From Flammeovirga agarivorans (GTDB lineage Bacteria; Bacteroidota; Bacteroidia; Cytophagales; Flammeovirgaceae), in contig NZ_JABAIL010000003.1 of the NCBI RefSeq assembly GCF_012641475.1, positions 62,001 to 126,000 of the forward strand: DNA of 64,000 bases, given 5' to 3'. Below, in pieces: positions 26,570 to 36,475 of this stretch. Each line of letters opens with the position of its first letter. Within the stretch, counting starts at the first letter, position 1. The notes under the pieces are model-generated. The model did no database searches. It saw nothing but the letters and a program-made list of their open reading frames with translations, and was not told the origin of the DNA. A program made the translations under genes and the position numbers.

Positions 26570-27571
26570 ATGAATAAAAAAACACTCCTATTTTCTTTAT
26601 TGTTTGCTACTATTATTATTTCCTGTAATAATGATGAAGTCGAAACCTCAAATGATAGTGATGAAGTTTCAACCTTTGGAATACGACATGATAAAGATTT
26701 ATCAGATTATGAAAATGTAGCTAAAAGCAATGATACCAGTTTACCAAATTTTGATGCCGTTGTTAATTTCAGTTATAGCTTAGACGGAAGCAGTAACGAA
26801 GATTATACCGCTTCAGGAACATTGATTGATACAGAATGGGTATTAACAGCAGGACATAATTTTTATGATGCAAATGAGCAGAGTTCTCCCGCTCCCCTAG
26901 AAGGCATTAAGGTTAAAATAGGGAATGATCCGAATAACCCCGATGCAGTTTATTCAGTAACAGAAATGATTCTGCATCCTACATGGTTAGCAGGAAACCA
27001 AGAATACAGTCATGCTAATGACTTATGCCTGATAAAACTCTCCTCACCCGTTCAAAATATCACTCCTGTACTCCTCTTTGATGATGGTACCGAAAGCTTA
27101 GAAAGTACAGTTTGGTTCTGTGGCTTTGGTGATTACTCTGAACAAGCAGGCCAAGATAAAAACTCGGACTCCAAGAAACATGCAATGAGTAATACATTAG
27201 ACCGCAAAGTCGATGGATTTCAGACTTCATTAAACGGTACTACCTACACTGGAGGTATTTTAGCTTTTGACTTCGACAACCCCAATGGTACTATCAACTC
27301 CTTAGGTGATGATCATATTGGAGGTTTTGAAGACCAACTTGGAACAGGAGCTAGTAGTGCATCCGCCTTAGATTATGAGGGAGCTACTGTTAAAGGGGAT
27401 AGTGGAGGACCTTTATTTGTCAAAGACAATGGCGTATGGAAACTTGCTGGCGTTTTAGCGGGTGGTGTCACTAACCCTATTCCCAACCACACCGACGGTG
27501 ATTATGGAGACATCAGTATATTTATAAGAGTTTCTTCTTCATACGACTGGATATTATCGAATATGGAGTAA
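26570..27571 (+). CDS. Trypsin-like serine protease, lipoprotein
   Basis: A lipobox (IIISC, Cys19) indicates a lipid-anchored exported protein. The S1 catalytic triad is complete: His96 in VLTAGHNF, Asp151 in HANDLCLIKL and Ser278 in VKGDSGGPLF. The 333-residue length fits a chymotrypsin-fold domain after a short acidic linker (residues 20-60). The substrate pocket cannot be judged. It stands alone and ends at a hairpin terminator. It should degrade extracellular protein or process surface proteins. Confidence 0.9.
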   Translation: MNKKTLLFSLLFATIIISCNNDEVETSNDSDEVSTFGIRHDKDLSDYENVAKSNDTSLPNFDAVVNFSYSLDGSSNEDYTASGTLIDTEWVLTAGHNFYDANEQSSPAPLEGIKVKIGNDPNNPDAVYSVTEMILHPTWLAGNQEYSHANDLCLIKLSSPVQNITPVLLFDDGTESLESTVWFCGFGDYSEQAGQDKNSDSKKHAMSNTLDRKVDGFQTSLNGTTYTGGILAFDFDNPNGTINSLGDDHIGGFEDQLGTGASSASALDYEGATVKGDSGGPLFVKDNGVWKLAGVLAGGVTNPIPNHTDGDYGDISIFIRVSSSYDWILSNME

Positions 27572-27594
27572 GGTCACTTGTGAAAAATTATTAT

Positions 27595-27642
27595 ATGTCA
27601 TCAACTACTTCAATTAATAAGAAGTGGTTGGTGACATTTTTC
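27595..27642 (+). terminator. Intrinsic terminator after the serine protease gene
   Basis: A 17-bp stem with two G-T pairs (arms 27595-27611 and 27621-27637) is followed by five T residues. Confidence 0.82.
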
Positions 27643-27784
27643 TTTCATCGTAAGGATTTCAACCAAAATAATTGTCCAATAATTTCAATTCTAAAAAAAA
27701 TAGTGACAATATTATACTTAAGTTCTCATCAACAACATGTTGTAAATTAAAATAACTCAATACGCAAAAAACTAACTTCATCTT

Positions 27785-28345
27785 ATGTACAATCAATCTA
27801 TTAAATACCACCTGGATAAATTTTACGGCGATAATCCCGAATTTGGAGAAGATGGTGGAATTCATGAAAAATGGGCATGGCTAGAATTTGGCTTTTTTAA
27901 GATCCCATTTCCCAATTTTAAATCGAGAAGTGATATCATATATCTTCACGACGTTAATCATATTATTAATGATTATGATACCACTTGGAAAGGAGAAGTC
28001 TCTGTGTCTGCATGGGAAATTTCAACTGGAATGGGGCGATTTCTTACTGGTTGGTTGTTTGCCTCTTTCGCTTTTGGTTTTGGTATTCTGATCTACCCTA
28101 AGTCAGTTTATCAAGCTTTTATGAAAGGAAGAATTACAAAAAGTCTATTCAAAATGGAGATTCCAAAAGAAGAACTATTGAACATGTCTCTGAAAGAAGT
28201 AAAGCAAATTACAAACCACGAAGAGAAAGTGAATTATCAACCAACAACAAGTGATAAACTTAGGTTTGTACTTGCTGGAAGTTTAAGTTGTTTATTCTTC
28301 CTTTCCCCTTTTATTTTTTCAGTCCTATTACTTATCACACTATAA
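27785..28345 (+). CDS. Coq4-like metal-site protein with membrane segments
   Basis: Residues 55-71 read HDVNH, then eleven residues and Glu71, matching the Coq4 signature HDxxHx11E, a zinc site in ubiquinone-biosynthesis proteins. Around it, the sequence KSRSDIIYLHDVNHIINDYDT also fits. Two hydrophobic segments (about 85-107 and 160-183) are added, and the fold otherwise is not recognised. In this respiratory Bacteroidota menaquinone is expected, not ubiquinone, so a direct Coq4 role is doubtful. A methyltransferase gene starts 23 bp downstream and could be functionally linked. Confidence 0.6.
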   Translation: MYNQSIKYHLDKFYGDNPEFGEDGGIHEKWAWLEFGFFKIPFPNFKSRSDIIYLHDVNHIINDYDTTWKGEVSVSAWEISTGMGRFLTGWLFASFAFGFGILIYPKSVYQAFMKGRITKSLFKMEIPKEELLNMSLKEVKQITNHEEKVNYQPTTSDKLRFVLAGSLSCLFFLSPFIFSVLLLITL

Positions 28346-28368
28346 ACCTTATAACACATCTCTAACTT

Positions 28369-29025
28369 ATGGAAAGAAAATTAACAGAAGAAGAACTAAA
28401 AGAATTAGAAGCCCAACTCAGTTGTCCAGAAGGTGACAATGGTATTGAAGTGGGTAACTTGATGAACGAATCGAATATTCCAATGACTAAAAGTTCGATC
28501 CGCGAACTTGACATACAAGATGAAAATACTGTTTTAGAATTAGGTCATGGTAACTGTGGGCATCTTAATTTAATTATTGATGCCGCTGAGGATGTTTATT
28601 ACTTTGGTTTGGAAGTATCAAAAACCATGTGGATTGAGGCCCAAAGGATAAATATCACCAAACAAGCAGAGTTTAGACTTTACGATGGGAAGTATATACC
28701 ATTTCCAGAAAATCATTTTGATAGAGTATTAAGTGTTAACTCCATCTATTTCTGGGAAGAACCCTTAGCTGTTTTAGAAAGTATAGAAAATAGCTTAAAA
28801 GTGGGTGGACAATTTATCTTAACTTTTGCACATCGATCTTTCATGAAAAAATTACCTTTTGTAGGAGATAAGTTTACACTCTATGAAGTGAAAGACATTC
28901 AAGAACTAATTAAGCCTTTAAACTTAGTCATTACCGAAGTAACGAAAGAATCGGATGAGGTAAAAAATAAAAGTGGAGAAAAAGTATTACGAACATACTC
29001 TATTGTGAAAATGGTCAAAATGTAA
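28369..29025 (+). CDS. Class I SAM-dependent methyltransferase
   Basis: SAM-binding motif I (VLELGHGNCGHLNLII), motif II-like YFGLEVSKTMW and the post-I region GKYIPFPENHFDRVLSVNSIYFWEEP are visible in this 218-residue protein. It resembles UbiE/type 11 methyltransferases acting on small molecules. It lies 23 bp downstream of the Coq4-like gene and is probably co-transcribed. A quinone-like or lipid substrate is a guess from this pairing. Confidence 0.83.
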   Translation: MERKLTEEELKELEAQLSCPEGDNGIEVGNLMNESNIPMTKSSIRELDIQDENTVLELGHGNCGHLNLIIDAAEDVYYFGLEVSKTMWIEAQRINITKQAEFRLYDGKYIPFPENHFDRVLSVNSIYFWEEPLAVLESIENSLKVGGQFILTFAHRSFMKKLPFVGDKFTLYEVKDIQELIKPLNLVITEVTKESDEVKNKSGEKVLRTYSIVKMVKM

Positions 29026-29146
29026 TCTCTGTGATACAAAAAACTTATCCTCTATTGACAAACACATTCTTTTATATCTAAATTGTATTGATTTTGACAT
29101 CCAATTCATATCATAACTCTTAGTTTAAATTAACAGCATTACGAAC

Positions 29147-29983
29147 ATGGAATTCAAAGAAAAGGCAATTAAATACAAAGATCGTATTGTTTTTATGAAG
29201 CTTTCTATGCCTTCTTTCGATCGTACATTAAAGCAATTTGTAGAAGACGAAGCCTGCTTTATGTTTGTCAATAGAGGAGCTGTTGCTGTTCGCTCACCTG
29301 AGGAATACCTGACTTTAAATAAAGATCAGGCTATGATTGCAAAATGTCTTAATTACTTTTTTGAACCTGTCAAAGATCAGTCGAAGTGTACAGACGGTAT
29401 CGAATCTGTAGGCATTTTTCTATACCCTTCCCTAATTAAAGATCTTTTTGAATTTGATGTATCCTCTTCTCAACATAAAGTAGATTACAATATTAAACAA
29501 GTTCAAGTTGATTTGCTATTAGACAACTTCAGACAGAGTATAGACATCCTATTAGAGAACCCTGATTTAGCAGACGAAGGGATCATAAAAACTAAACTAA
29601 AAGAGTTTATCCAATTAATATATAAATCACAAAATGCTCCTTCTGAATTAGACTTTCTATCTGCTCTTTTTCAACCCAACGATATTGATTTTAAGAAGGT
29701 CATTCAACAAAACCTCTACGCCAATCTTTCCCTTGATGAATTGGCTTTATTAACCCACTTGAGTATTTCCTCTTTCAAAAGAAAATTTAAGGAAGTATTT
29801 AACGAAAGCCCTAAGAAATATATCAATAGAAAAAAAGTAGAAAGGGCGGCTGAACTACTGAAGTCTACAAAAGAGAGAATTTCTGATATTGCGTATGATG
29901 TTGGGTTTGATTCTTTAGCTACGTTTAATAGAAACTTTACTGCAGAACTAGGGCAATCTCCATCAGAATTTCGAATGAACTAA
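29147..29983 (+). CDS. AraC family transcriptional regulator
   Basis: The 278-residue protein has an N-terminal effector domain (about 1-150) of the type often labelled ExsA-like (FVNRGAVAVRSPEEYLTLNKDQA) and an AraC helix-turn-helix pair at about 180-278 (LSLDELALLTHLSISSFKRKFKEVFNESPKKYI and ISDIAYDVGFDSLATFNRNF). The next two genes (DUF4345 and SDR) on the same strand are probable targets. Confidence 0.87.
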   Translation: MEFKEKAIKYKDRIVFMKLSMPSFDRTLKQFVEDEACFMFVNRGAVAVRSPEEYLTLNKDQAMIAKCLNYFFEPVKDQSKCTDGIESVGIFLYPSLIKDLFEFDVSSSQHKVDYNIKQVQVDLLLDNFRQSIDILLENPDLADEGIIKTKLKEFIQLIYKSQNAPSELDFLSALFQPNDIDFKKVIQQNLYANLSLDELALLTHLSISSFKRKFKEVFNESPKKYINRKKVERAAELLKSTKERISDIAYDVGFDSLATFNRNFTAELGQSPSEFRMN

Positions 29984-30068
29984 AATGAGAAGTTCTTGAA
30001 CTAAACTGTAAAAAGATCCTTTGAATTTTCAGAGACATTTGTTGTGTACTAATTAATAAAACAAAGTC

Positions 30069-30476
30069 ATGAAAAATTCAAAGACGTTAAAAGTATACTT
30101 ACTACTCTCTGGTATATTACTCTCTATCATTGGAGCACTCACTTCTTTCAATCCTATCGAGATCAAAGCAAATGAAGGAATTATTTTAGCTGGAAATCCT
30201 AGTGCTTTAAATGATGTTCGATCATTTGGTATGTTACTGATTGCTACAGCCTTTTTTAGTAGCATTGGAGTTTTCAAAGAGTCCATTAGAAAACCAGCCA
30301 TTATCTCTGTTTTCACTCTCTTCTTATCCTTAGGCCTAGGCCGTGTTTTAAGTATTGCATTAGATGGTTTCCCTTCCGATGGAATAGTAAAAGCGACAGT
30401 GCTCGAACTTGTATTAGGTATTATCGGAGTAACACTTTTCAGTGTTTATAAAAATAAATCAACATCTACTCATTAA
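30069..30476 (+). CDS. DUF4345 family membrane protein
   Basis: The 135-residue protein has four hydrophobic helices (about 8-25, 50-68, 75-95 and 108-128) and the loop ANEGIILAGNPSALNDVRSFGM, which match DUF4345. The function of this family is unknown. It lies 20 bp upstream of an SDR gene and 85 bp downstream of an AraC gene, a recurrent regulator-effector layout. GACATTTG about 30 bp upstream of its ATG resembles the -7 promoter element. Confidence 0.75.
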   Translation: MKNSKTLKVYLLLSGILLSIIGALTSFNPIEIKANEGIILAGNPSALNDVRSFGMLLIATAFFSSIGVFKESIRKPAIISVFTLFLSLGLGRVLSIALDGFPSDGIVKATVLELVLGIIGVTLFSVYKNKSTSTH

Positions 30477-30496
30477 TTATCAAAAGCTCTAGAACG

Positions 30497-31420
30497 ATGA
30501 ATAAAACAATTATGATCACCGGTGCTAATTCTGGTATTGGAAAAGAAACCGCAAGACAATTAGCCTTACTCCAAGAAACTGAAAAAATCTATCTGGCATG
30601 TAGAAGTATAGTTAAAGCCGAAGTAGCAAAAAAAGAACTGATCGAAAGTACAGGAAGAGATATATTTGAAATCATCATTATGGATGTTTCCCAACCAGAA
30701 ACCGTCAGAAAAGCGATTCAAGAATTTAATGGTACTGTAGATGCATTAATAGAGAATGCAGGTGGAACTGGAGGTAAAACCCCAGAAAGGTTAACCAAAG
30801 ATGGAGTAACCGAACTCACAGCCAGCAACTTACTAGGTCATGTCGTATTAGTCGATGAATTACTAAAGGCCAACAAATTAAATAACGTGGTCCTTTTTGC
30901 CAGTTCAGAGGCTGCCAGAGGGATTAAGAAAATGGGTATGCTACGCCCTAACTTAGAAACATCAAGTACAGAAGAGTTTATCTCTGTATTTAATGGCAGT
31001 AAGTTTGGAAACAACTTTGATGCTTTTCAAATCTATGGCTGGATAAAATATGGAGGATCACTATGGATTTCTTCAATGGCAAGAAAACACCCTAACATCA
31101 AGTTTCTAAGTATGAGTCCAGGGGCTACTAGAGGAACAGGTGGAATGGATGATCTGAGCTTTATTAAGAGAATATTCCTAAAACATATCGGGATGAAATT
31201 CATTATGCCGATGCTAGGGTTATCCCATTCATTAGAAAGTGGTGCACAAAGGTTTGTTGAAGGTATAAATAATCCTTTCTACAAAAGTGGTAAATTCTAT
31301 GCCAGTAAGAAAAACGTATTAACTGGTAAAATGATTGACCAAGGTACTATTTGGAGTGATTTAGATAACTCTAAGTTCCAAGAAAATGCTGATAATGCTA
31401 TCCATAGTTTTATAGCATAA
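30497..31420 (+). CDS. Short-chain dehydrogenase/reductase, copy 1
   Basis: The 307-residue protein has TGANSGIGKETARQL (cofactor motif TGxxxGIG), ENAGG in place of NNAG, and a YxxxK catalytic pair in YGWIKYGG. It is closely similar to the SDR at 54452-55372 (shared start MNKTI.ITGANSGIGKETARQLALL and end AIHSFIA/AIQSFLA). Substrate unknown. It follows a DUF4345 gene by 20 bp. Confidence 0.86.
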   Translation: MNKTIMITGANSGIGKETARQLALLQETEKIYLACRSIVKAEVAKKELIESTGRDIFEIIIMDVSQPETVRKAIQEFNGTVDALIENAGGTGGKTPERLTKDGVTELTASNLLGHVVLVDELLKANKLNNVVLFASSEAARGIKKMGMLRPNLETSSTEEFISVFNGSKFGNNFDAFQIYGWIKYGGSLWISSMARKHPNIKFLSMSPGATRGTGGMDDLSFIKRIFLKHIGMKFIMPMLGLSHSLESGAQRFVEGINNPFYKSGKFYASKKNVLTGKMIDQGTIWSDLDNSKFQENADNAIHSFIA

Positions 31421-31444
31421 ATTACTTATTATCAATGAAACTGA

Positions 31445-31476
31445 GGGTTTAGAAGTAGCATTCTAAGCCCTTTTTT
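31445..31476 (+). terminator. Intrinsic terminator after SDR copy 1
   Basis: The 10-bp stem GGGTTTAGAA/TTCTAAGCCC has one G-T pair and a 6-nt loop, followed by six T residues. Confidence 0.87.
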
Positions 31477-31568
31477 AATAACCTAAGCTTAATATTAGAA
31501 ATACTTGTTCGGTATAACCTTTGATTACTATTTTTACATAAAGCAAACCAAAAACTAATTAAAGTAAC

Positions 31569-32738
31569 ATGCAATCAACAAGTATTTTTAAACAATTAAA
31601 AAGCGTACTTCTATTCTCTCTTTGTCTACTTTGTTTCTCTTGTGGAGAAGGTAGTTATGACATTGGATCTGATGACTTCAGCGAATCTGCAGAAGATAGT
31701 GGCGGAAGTACAGGAGGGCCACAATCTGGGTTAGTGACTGCTGGAGAATGGAATGATTTATCGAATTGGGAATTTTGGAACGACCTTCTTCAGGAAGATG
31801 AATTTTCTATTGCAGCGGCTCAATGGAATATTAACACCAATAACCGTTTCTCGTTCTTAGTTACCAACAATTCTACCCCTGTTATCAATGCTAAAATAGA
31901 ATTGTTGAAGGATGACACAATACTCTGGACTTCCAAAACGGATAATCATGGATATGCAGAAGTATGGCTCGGGGCCTATGAGTATCAATACCAATCAACA
32001 TTTAATAGTTTTTCGATAAAAGTAAATGATGAGTTGCTATCCCATCAACTGATTCCATTTGACGAAGGGGCCAATGAAATAAATATCACATCTGAAAGTA
32101 GTGATTTAAATAGAGTGGAGATTTCATTTATAGTAGATGCTACAGGTTCAATGGACGATGAATTGGAATTTTTAAAAGAAGACCTAAAAAGTGTTATTGA
32201 AAATGTAATGCAAAGCAACTCGACTCTGGATATCTATACTTCAACCGTTTTTTACAGAGATGAAGGAGAAGAATATGTTACCAGAAAATCCGATTTCACC
32301 AATCAACTTTCGGAAACGATAGCGTTTATCACTCAACAAGAAGCTGACGGAGGGGGCGATTTCCCTGAGGCTGTTCATACCGCCTTGGATCTTAGTATTA
32401 ACGAATTACAATGGTCAGAAAATGCTAAAACGAGAATTGCTTTTTTACTTCTTGATGCACCTCCACATGAAAACTCACAAATCCTTGACGATATAAAAAA
32501 TACTATACAAGAAGCTTCTAGAAAAGGGATAAAGATTATTCCCATTGCAGCAAGTGGTATCGATAAACCCACAGAATTTCTTTTACGATATATGGCAATT
32601 CTTACTAATGGAACTTATGTGTTTATCACCAACGATAGTGGTATTGGCAATGATCATTTGATACCAAGTGTGGGTCAGTACGACGTAGAATACCTAAACG
32701 AATTAATGATACGTCTAATCAATGAATATACAGAATAA
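31569..32738 (+). CDS. Lipoprotein with von Willebrand factor A domain
   Basis: A lipobox (LCFSC, Cys25) is followed by a Ser/Gly/Glu-rich linker, a beta-sandwich-like region (about 80-175) and a vWA domain (about 185-385). The MIDAS motif DxTxS is seen as FIVDATGSMDDEL, and further metal residues are likely near LLLDAPPHENSQ. Such proteins bind ligands with a divalent cation at the cell surface. A glyoxalase-like gene follows 12 bp downstream, but a functional link is not obvious. The partner of the vWA domain is unknown. Confidence 0.83.
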   Translation: MQSTSIFKQLKSVLLFSLCLLCFSCGEGSYDIGSDDFSESAEDSGGSTGGPQSGLVTAGEWNDLSNWEFWNDLLQEDEFSIAAAQWNINTNNRFSFLVTNNSTPVINAKIELLKDDTILWTSKTDNHGYAEVWLGAYEYQYQSTFNSFSIKVNDELLSHQLIPFDEGANEINITSESSDLNRVEISFIVDATGSMDDELEFLKEDLKSVIENVMQSNSTLDIYTSTVFYRDEGEEYVTRKSDFTNQLSETIAFITQQEADGGGDFPEAVHTALDLSINELQWSENAKTRIAFLLLDAPPHENSQILDDIKNTIQEASRKGIKIIPIAASGIDKPTEFLLRYMAILTNGTYVFITNDSGIGNDHLIPSVGQYDVEYLNELMIRLINEYTE

Positions 32739-32750
32739 ATATATTTTTCA

Positions 32751-33125
32751 ATGAACTTAAATCAGATTACAATTCCATCTTCGGACTTGTCTGTTTCAAT
32801 CCCATTTTACCAAAAATTGGGATTGAAACTTATCGTAGATGCTCCACCTCATTATGCAAGGTTCGAAAGTCCAGAAGGTAGCACCACCTTTTCCATTCAT
32901 TTAGTCGATCAACTACCACAAGGTGATGGTGTTTGGGTCTATTTTGAAAGTGAAAACTTAGATGAAAAAGTAGAAGAGTTTCTCGCTAAAGGGTTCGTTT
33001 TTGAGGAAATGCCTAATGACAAATCTTGGTTATGGAGAGAAGCAAGACTAAAAGATCCGGACGGCAACCAATTGATTCTATACTTTGCTGGGGAAAACCG
33101 ATTAAACCCACCTTGGAGAGTATAA
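32751..33125 (+). CDS. VOC (glyoxalase/bleomycin-resistance) family protein
   Basis: The 124-residue protein matches the VOC fold: NQITIPSSDLSVSIPFYQKLGLKLIVDAPPHYARFESPEG, then FEEMPNDKSWLWREARLKDPDGNQLILY. The second half ends with the usual Glu/Asp-Pro-Asp-Gly-Asn motif. Metal-dependent lyase, dioxygenase or antibiotic-binding roles are possible. It begins 12 bp after the vWA lipoprotein gene and shares its transcript. Confidence 0.85.
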   Translation: MNLNQITIPSSDLSVSIPFYQKLGLKLIVDAPPHYARFESPEGSTTFSIHLVDQLPQGDGVWVYFESENLDEKVEEFLAKGFVFEEMPNDKSWLWREARLKDPDGNQLILYFAGENRLNPPWRV

Positions 33126-33377
33126 TCCATGAATTTAATTCACTAAAACCTATTATTAAACAATTTATTTTTTCACCTATTTACCCTTCCTTTTGTCATG
33201 ATAGCCATGTGACAAAATCTTACAATCTCTATTTTCTTCTCTCTTGAAAGAGTATATAACACTCAAAACACGTTATAGACTACTAACGGTTTTGTTTAGG
33301 ACTTAATTTTGTGATCAATCTTTTGATGATAAAACAAACTACTTTTTTCTCTTTCAAACTACTTTATTAAATGACTT

Positions 33378-36215
33378 ATGAAAAAATTATTTACTCTTCT
33401 ATTCATCATTCAAACTCACTTATTATTTTCTCAGGATATTAATATACCAGATGAAAACTTTTTACACTCTGTCATTGAACAAGGTTATGATATAAATGGT
33501 GATAGTATTATTCAAGAAACTGAAGCTTTAGCGGTGACTAAATTAAATCTGTACCAAAAAGGTATTGATGATTTTACAGGACTCACTAGCTTTACAAATT
33601 TAACTTGGCTAGATATATCACATAATTATACACACAAGGCCCCTGGTTTTCCTATGGATTTTACCATGATGGAAAATCTAACCTACTTGGATGCTTCTGT
33701 CAATAATTTTAATGCTGTGAATGTTGTGGGGCTAACACACTTGGATACACTAGATATCGAACAGCTAAACTTAAATACTTTTGACTTCACAGGTTTAGAA
33801 GGCTTAAAGTTTCTAGATATACATTTTAATAATTTCAGTACGATAGATTTATCTATTCTAACTTCCTTAGAATACCTAGCCATTCATTACAATAATCTAT
33901 CGACACTAGATGCCACCCCTTGTAAAAATTTGAAATGGTTGGCTGCTGGTAGTAATCCATTACTAAGTATTGATGTGACAGGCCTTACGGAATTAGAAAC
34001 GCTCTACCTCACAAAAGTAGATATCAGTGAACTTGACTTATCTACTCAAACCAACTTGGAACGATTAAGTCTATCTTATACAAACCTTCCAAGTGATTAC
34101 ACTTTTGATGCTTTACCAAGTATAGAATACATTTCAATTTCACACAATGGTTTTGAAAATATTGATGTGAGCCATCTTTCAACATTGGAAGAATTAAGTA
34201 TGTCATACAATAGTGTGGATAGTTTGAACGTATCAGGACTTGAGAAGCTTGAACGCTTAAGTTGTGCATTTAATGAAATGGATACCTTGGTTTTAGAAGG
34301 CTGTATAAGTCTAAATAATATTAGAGCATGGGACAATAATCTAAGAAATTTAGATTTATCTGACCTGAATAACTTACAGTATCTGTCTATTAGTGATAAT
34401 GAGTTGACGGATATAAATGTATCGAATCTTGATAGTTTACTCTCAATCAATGCTCATGGAAACATGATTAGTGAACTTGATTTATCTAACAATCCATTAA
34501 TCACATACCTATCGCTTCAAGAAAATGATTTAACAAGTTTAGACATCTCTCACCTTGATAGTTTAACTACGCTATATGTACAGGATAACAATAATATGAC
34601 CTGCTTATCTCGTTTGCCAGATAAACTTAAAGTTTTAGACATCAACAATACAGATATTCAATGTATTGCTAACTACCCTGAAGCATTGGTTGAATACGCT
34701 AATTTATTACCTGGTTTTGGTATCTTAGAACGTTTAACTTTATGTCTTCCTGACAATAATACAAATGATTGTCCTACTAAACCGACAGTTTATGGTAATG
34801 TATTTTATGATTACAATAAGAATGGAATCAAAGATGAGGGTGAAAATAATTTTGAAGGATTAGAAATTACTTTTAACCCTGGCGAACAAGTATTCACCAC
34901 AGATAAAGAAGGTTATTATTATGCCGTATTAAGTGATACTGGTACTTATACAGCAACGATTTCTGCTCCTGAATATTTCGATGTAGTTCCTGAATCATTT
35001 GAAGTTAGTACGACTGATTATTCTGATCAAATCATTCAAGATTTACCACTACAAGCCAATAAAGAGTTCAATGATTTACAGGTACGTATACCTTATCATA
35101 CTAGAGCTAGACCAGGTTTCAATATGATTTATGCTGTCGAAGTACTCAATCATGGTTCACTACAAGCACAAGATATTATCATCGAATTGGATGCTCCAAC
35201 TTTTGAAATTGCAGATACTTTAAGTGGTTTTGTTGTCAGCAATGATAAGATCTATTATACCATCGATCAATTGAATGTAGGAGAAATAAATAAAGTCTAC
35301 TTATATGGTAAAACAGCTCTCGATGCATTAGGCGAACAAGTGGAAACTGAGGCAAGTATCAGTGCATTAGATTTTTCAGATGATAATACAGAGAACAATA
35401 CTGACAAAGTTTCCTTTGAAGTTACGGGATCTTTTGATCCTAATGACAAACAAGCGATTGACTCCATCACCGTTTCTCATATTGAAGATAGAACACCGAT
35501 AGAATATTTATTGCGCTTCCAAAATACAGGAACAGATACTGCATTTGATGTTCATATCCTCGATACTATATCGAACAAATTAGATTTAGAGACTTTTGAA
35601 GTGGTCAGTGCCTCTCATGATTACAATGCGGTATGGTATGCTGACAGTGTGGTTGTATTTGCTTTTGAAAATATACTTCTACCTGATAGCACTAATGATG
35701 AACCAAACAGTCATGGATATATCCGCTATCAGTTAACACCTAAAACGACCGTTAGTGAAGGTGATAGTATATTTAATACTGCACAAATTTACTTCGACTT
35801 CAATGATCCGGTAATCACGAATACTGTACAGACAATTGTTTATAATACTCCAATAGAAGAAGAAACAGAAGAGGAGTTAGAAGAAGAGGAGACGGAAGAA
35901 ACAAATGAAGAAGAGACTTCGGAAGAAGATACTGAACCTTCTGACGAAACAACCGAAGAAGTGACGAGTATCGATTTAGATAAAAAGGAAGTACTATTTT
36001 ACCCTAATCCTGTAAGAGGTGATAAACAAATTCATGTTCGTACTGATGGTTGGGTAAATGTTAGCATTTCTGATTATACAGGTAGAACTGTTTACTCTAA
36101 AGAAATGGTTGATCAAACTTTCTATGTCAATCAACTTTCACCAGGTTTCTACATCCTAAGGTATACTACAAATGATAATATCTCCGGAGTTGTTGAATTG
36201 ATAATTAGTGAATAA
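33378..36215 (+). CDS. Secreted leucine-rich-repeat protein with T9SS sorting domain
   Basis: The 945-residue protein has a signal peptide (1-19). An EF-hand/dockerin-like stretch DINGDSIIQETEA follows, then about 17 leucine-rich repeats (about 50-430) of the bacterial-type LDxSxNN/LDLSxLTxLEYL pattern, and an SdrD-B-like domain (YGNVFYDYNKNGIKDEGE). Next come a repeat domain typical of Bacteroidota surface proteins (FDPNDKQ...TEYLLRFQNTGTDTAFDV, about 700-830) and an acidic Glu/Thr linker. The end (about 875-945) is a type IX secretion C-terminal domain (YPNPV..., FYILRY). It is probably exported and anchored at the surface. It may bind protein or polysaccharide. The gene stands alone with a terminator behind. 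Confidence 0.85.
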   Translation: MKKLFTLLFIIQTHLLFSQDINIPDENFLHSVIEQGYDINGDSIIQETEALAVTKLNLYQKGIDDFTGLTSFTNLTWLDISHNYTHKAPGFPMDFTMMENLTYLDASVNNFNAVNVVGLTHLDTLDIEQLNLNTFDFTGLEGLKFLDIHFNNFSTIDLSILTSLEYLAIHYNNLSTLDATPCKNLKWLAAGSNPLLSIDVTGLTELETLYLTKVDISELDLSTQTNLERLSLSYTNLPSDYTFDALPSIEYISISHNGFENIDVSHLSTLEELSMSYNSVDSLNVSGLEKLERLSCAFNEMDTLVLEGCISLNNIRAWDNNLRNLDLSDLNNLQYLSISDNELTDINVSNLDSLLSINAHGNMISELDLSNNPLITYLSLQENDLTSLDISHLDSLTTLYVQDNNNMTCLSRLPDKLKVLDINNTDIQCIANYPEALVEYANLLPGFGILERLTLCLPDNNTNDCPTKPTVYGNVFYDYNKNGIKDEGENNFEGLEITFNPGEQVFTTDKEGYYYAVLSDTGTYTATISAPEYFDVVPESFEVSTTDYSDQIIQDLPLQANKEFNDLQVRIPYHTRARPGFNMIYAVEVLNHGSLQAQDIIIELDAPTFEIADTLSGFVVSNDKIYYTIDQLNVGEINKVYLYGKTALDALGEQVETEASISALDFSDDNTENNTDKVSFEVTGSFDPNDKQAIDSITVSHIEDRTPIEYLLRFQNTGTDTAFDVHILDTISNKLDLETFEVVSASHDYNAVWYADSVVVFAFENILLPDSTNDEPNSHGYIRYQLTPKTTVSEGDSIFNTAQIYFDFNDPVITNTVQTIVYNTPIEEETEEELEEEETEETNEEETSEEDTEPSDETTEEVTSIDLDKKEVLFYPNPVRGDKQIHVRTDGWVNVSISDYTGRTVYSKEMVDQTFYVNQLSPGFYILRYTTNDNISGVVELIISE

Positions 36216-36241
36216 TTACGTCCAATTTCATAATTAAAAGA

Positions 36242-36285
36242 TGGCTATTTCTTAAAAGGTTTACCTAAAGGAATAGCCTTCTTTT
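36242..36285 (+). terminator. Probable terminator after the LRR gene
   Basis: The stem GGCTATTTCTT/AAGGAATAGCC with one T-G pair is followed by TTCTTTTATTTT. It lies about 30 bp after the stop codon. Confidence 0.75.
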
Positions 36286-36475
36286 ATTTTAATCCTATTA
36301 TTTCAAGGTATCTTCATATTCTTTGCTATAACTGAAAATAACCCCCTCATTGATCAATCTGATTGAAAAATATGGCTTCAAATCAAGTCATTTTCCTTAT
36401 TCGATATTATTATTTCCGATTTCGATAACGCCACTCATAATATAAAAACAACATTTGCACTCATTATTTATAAAC

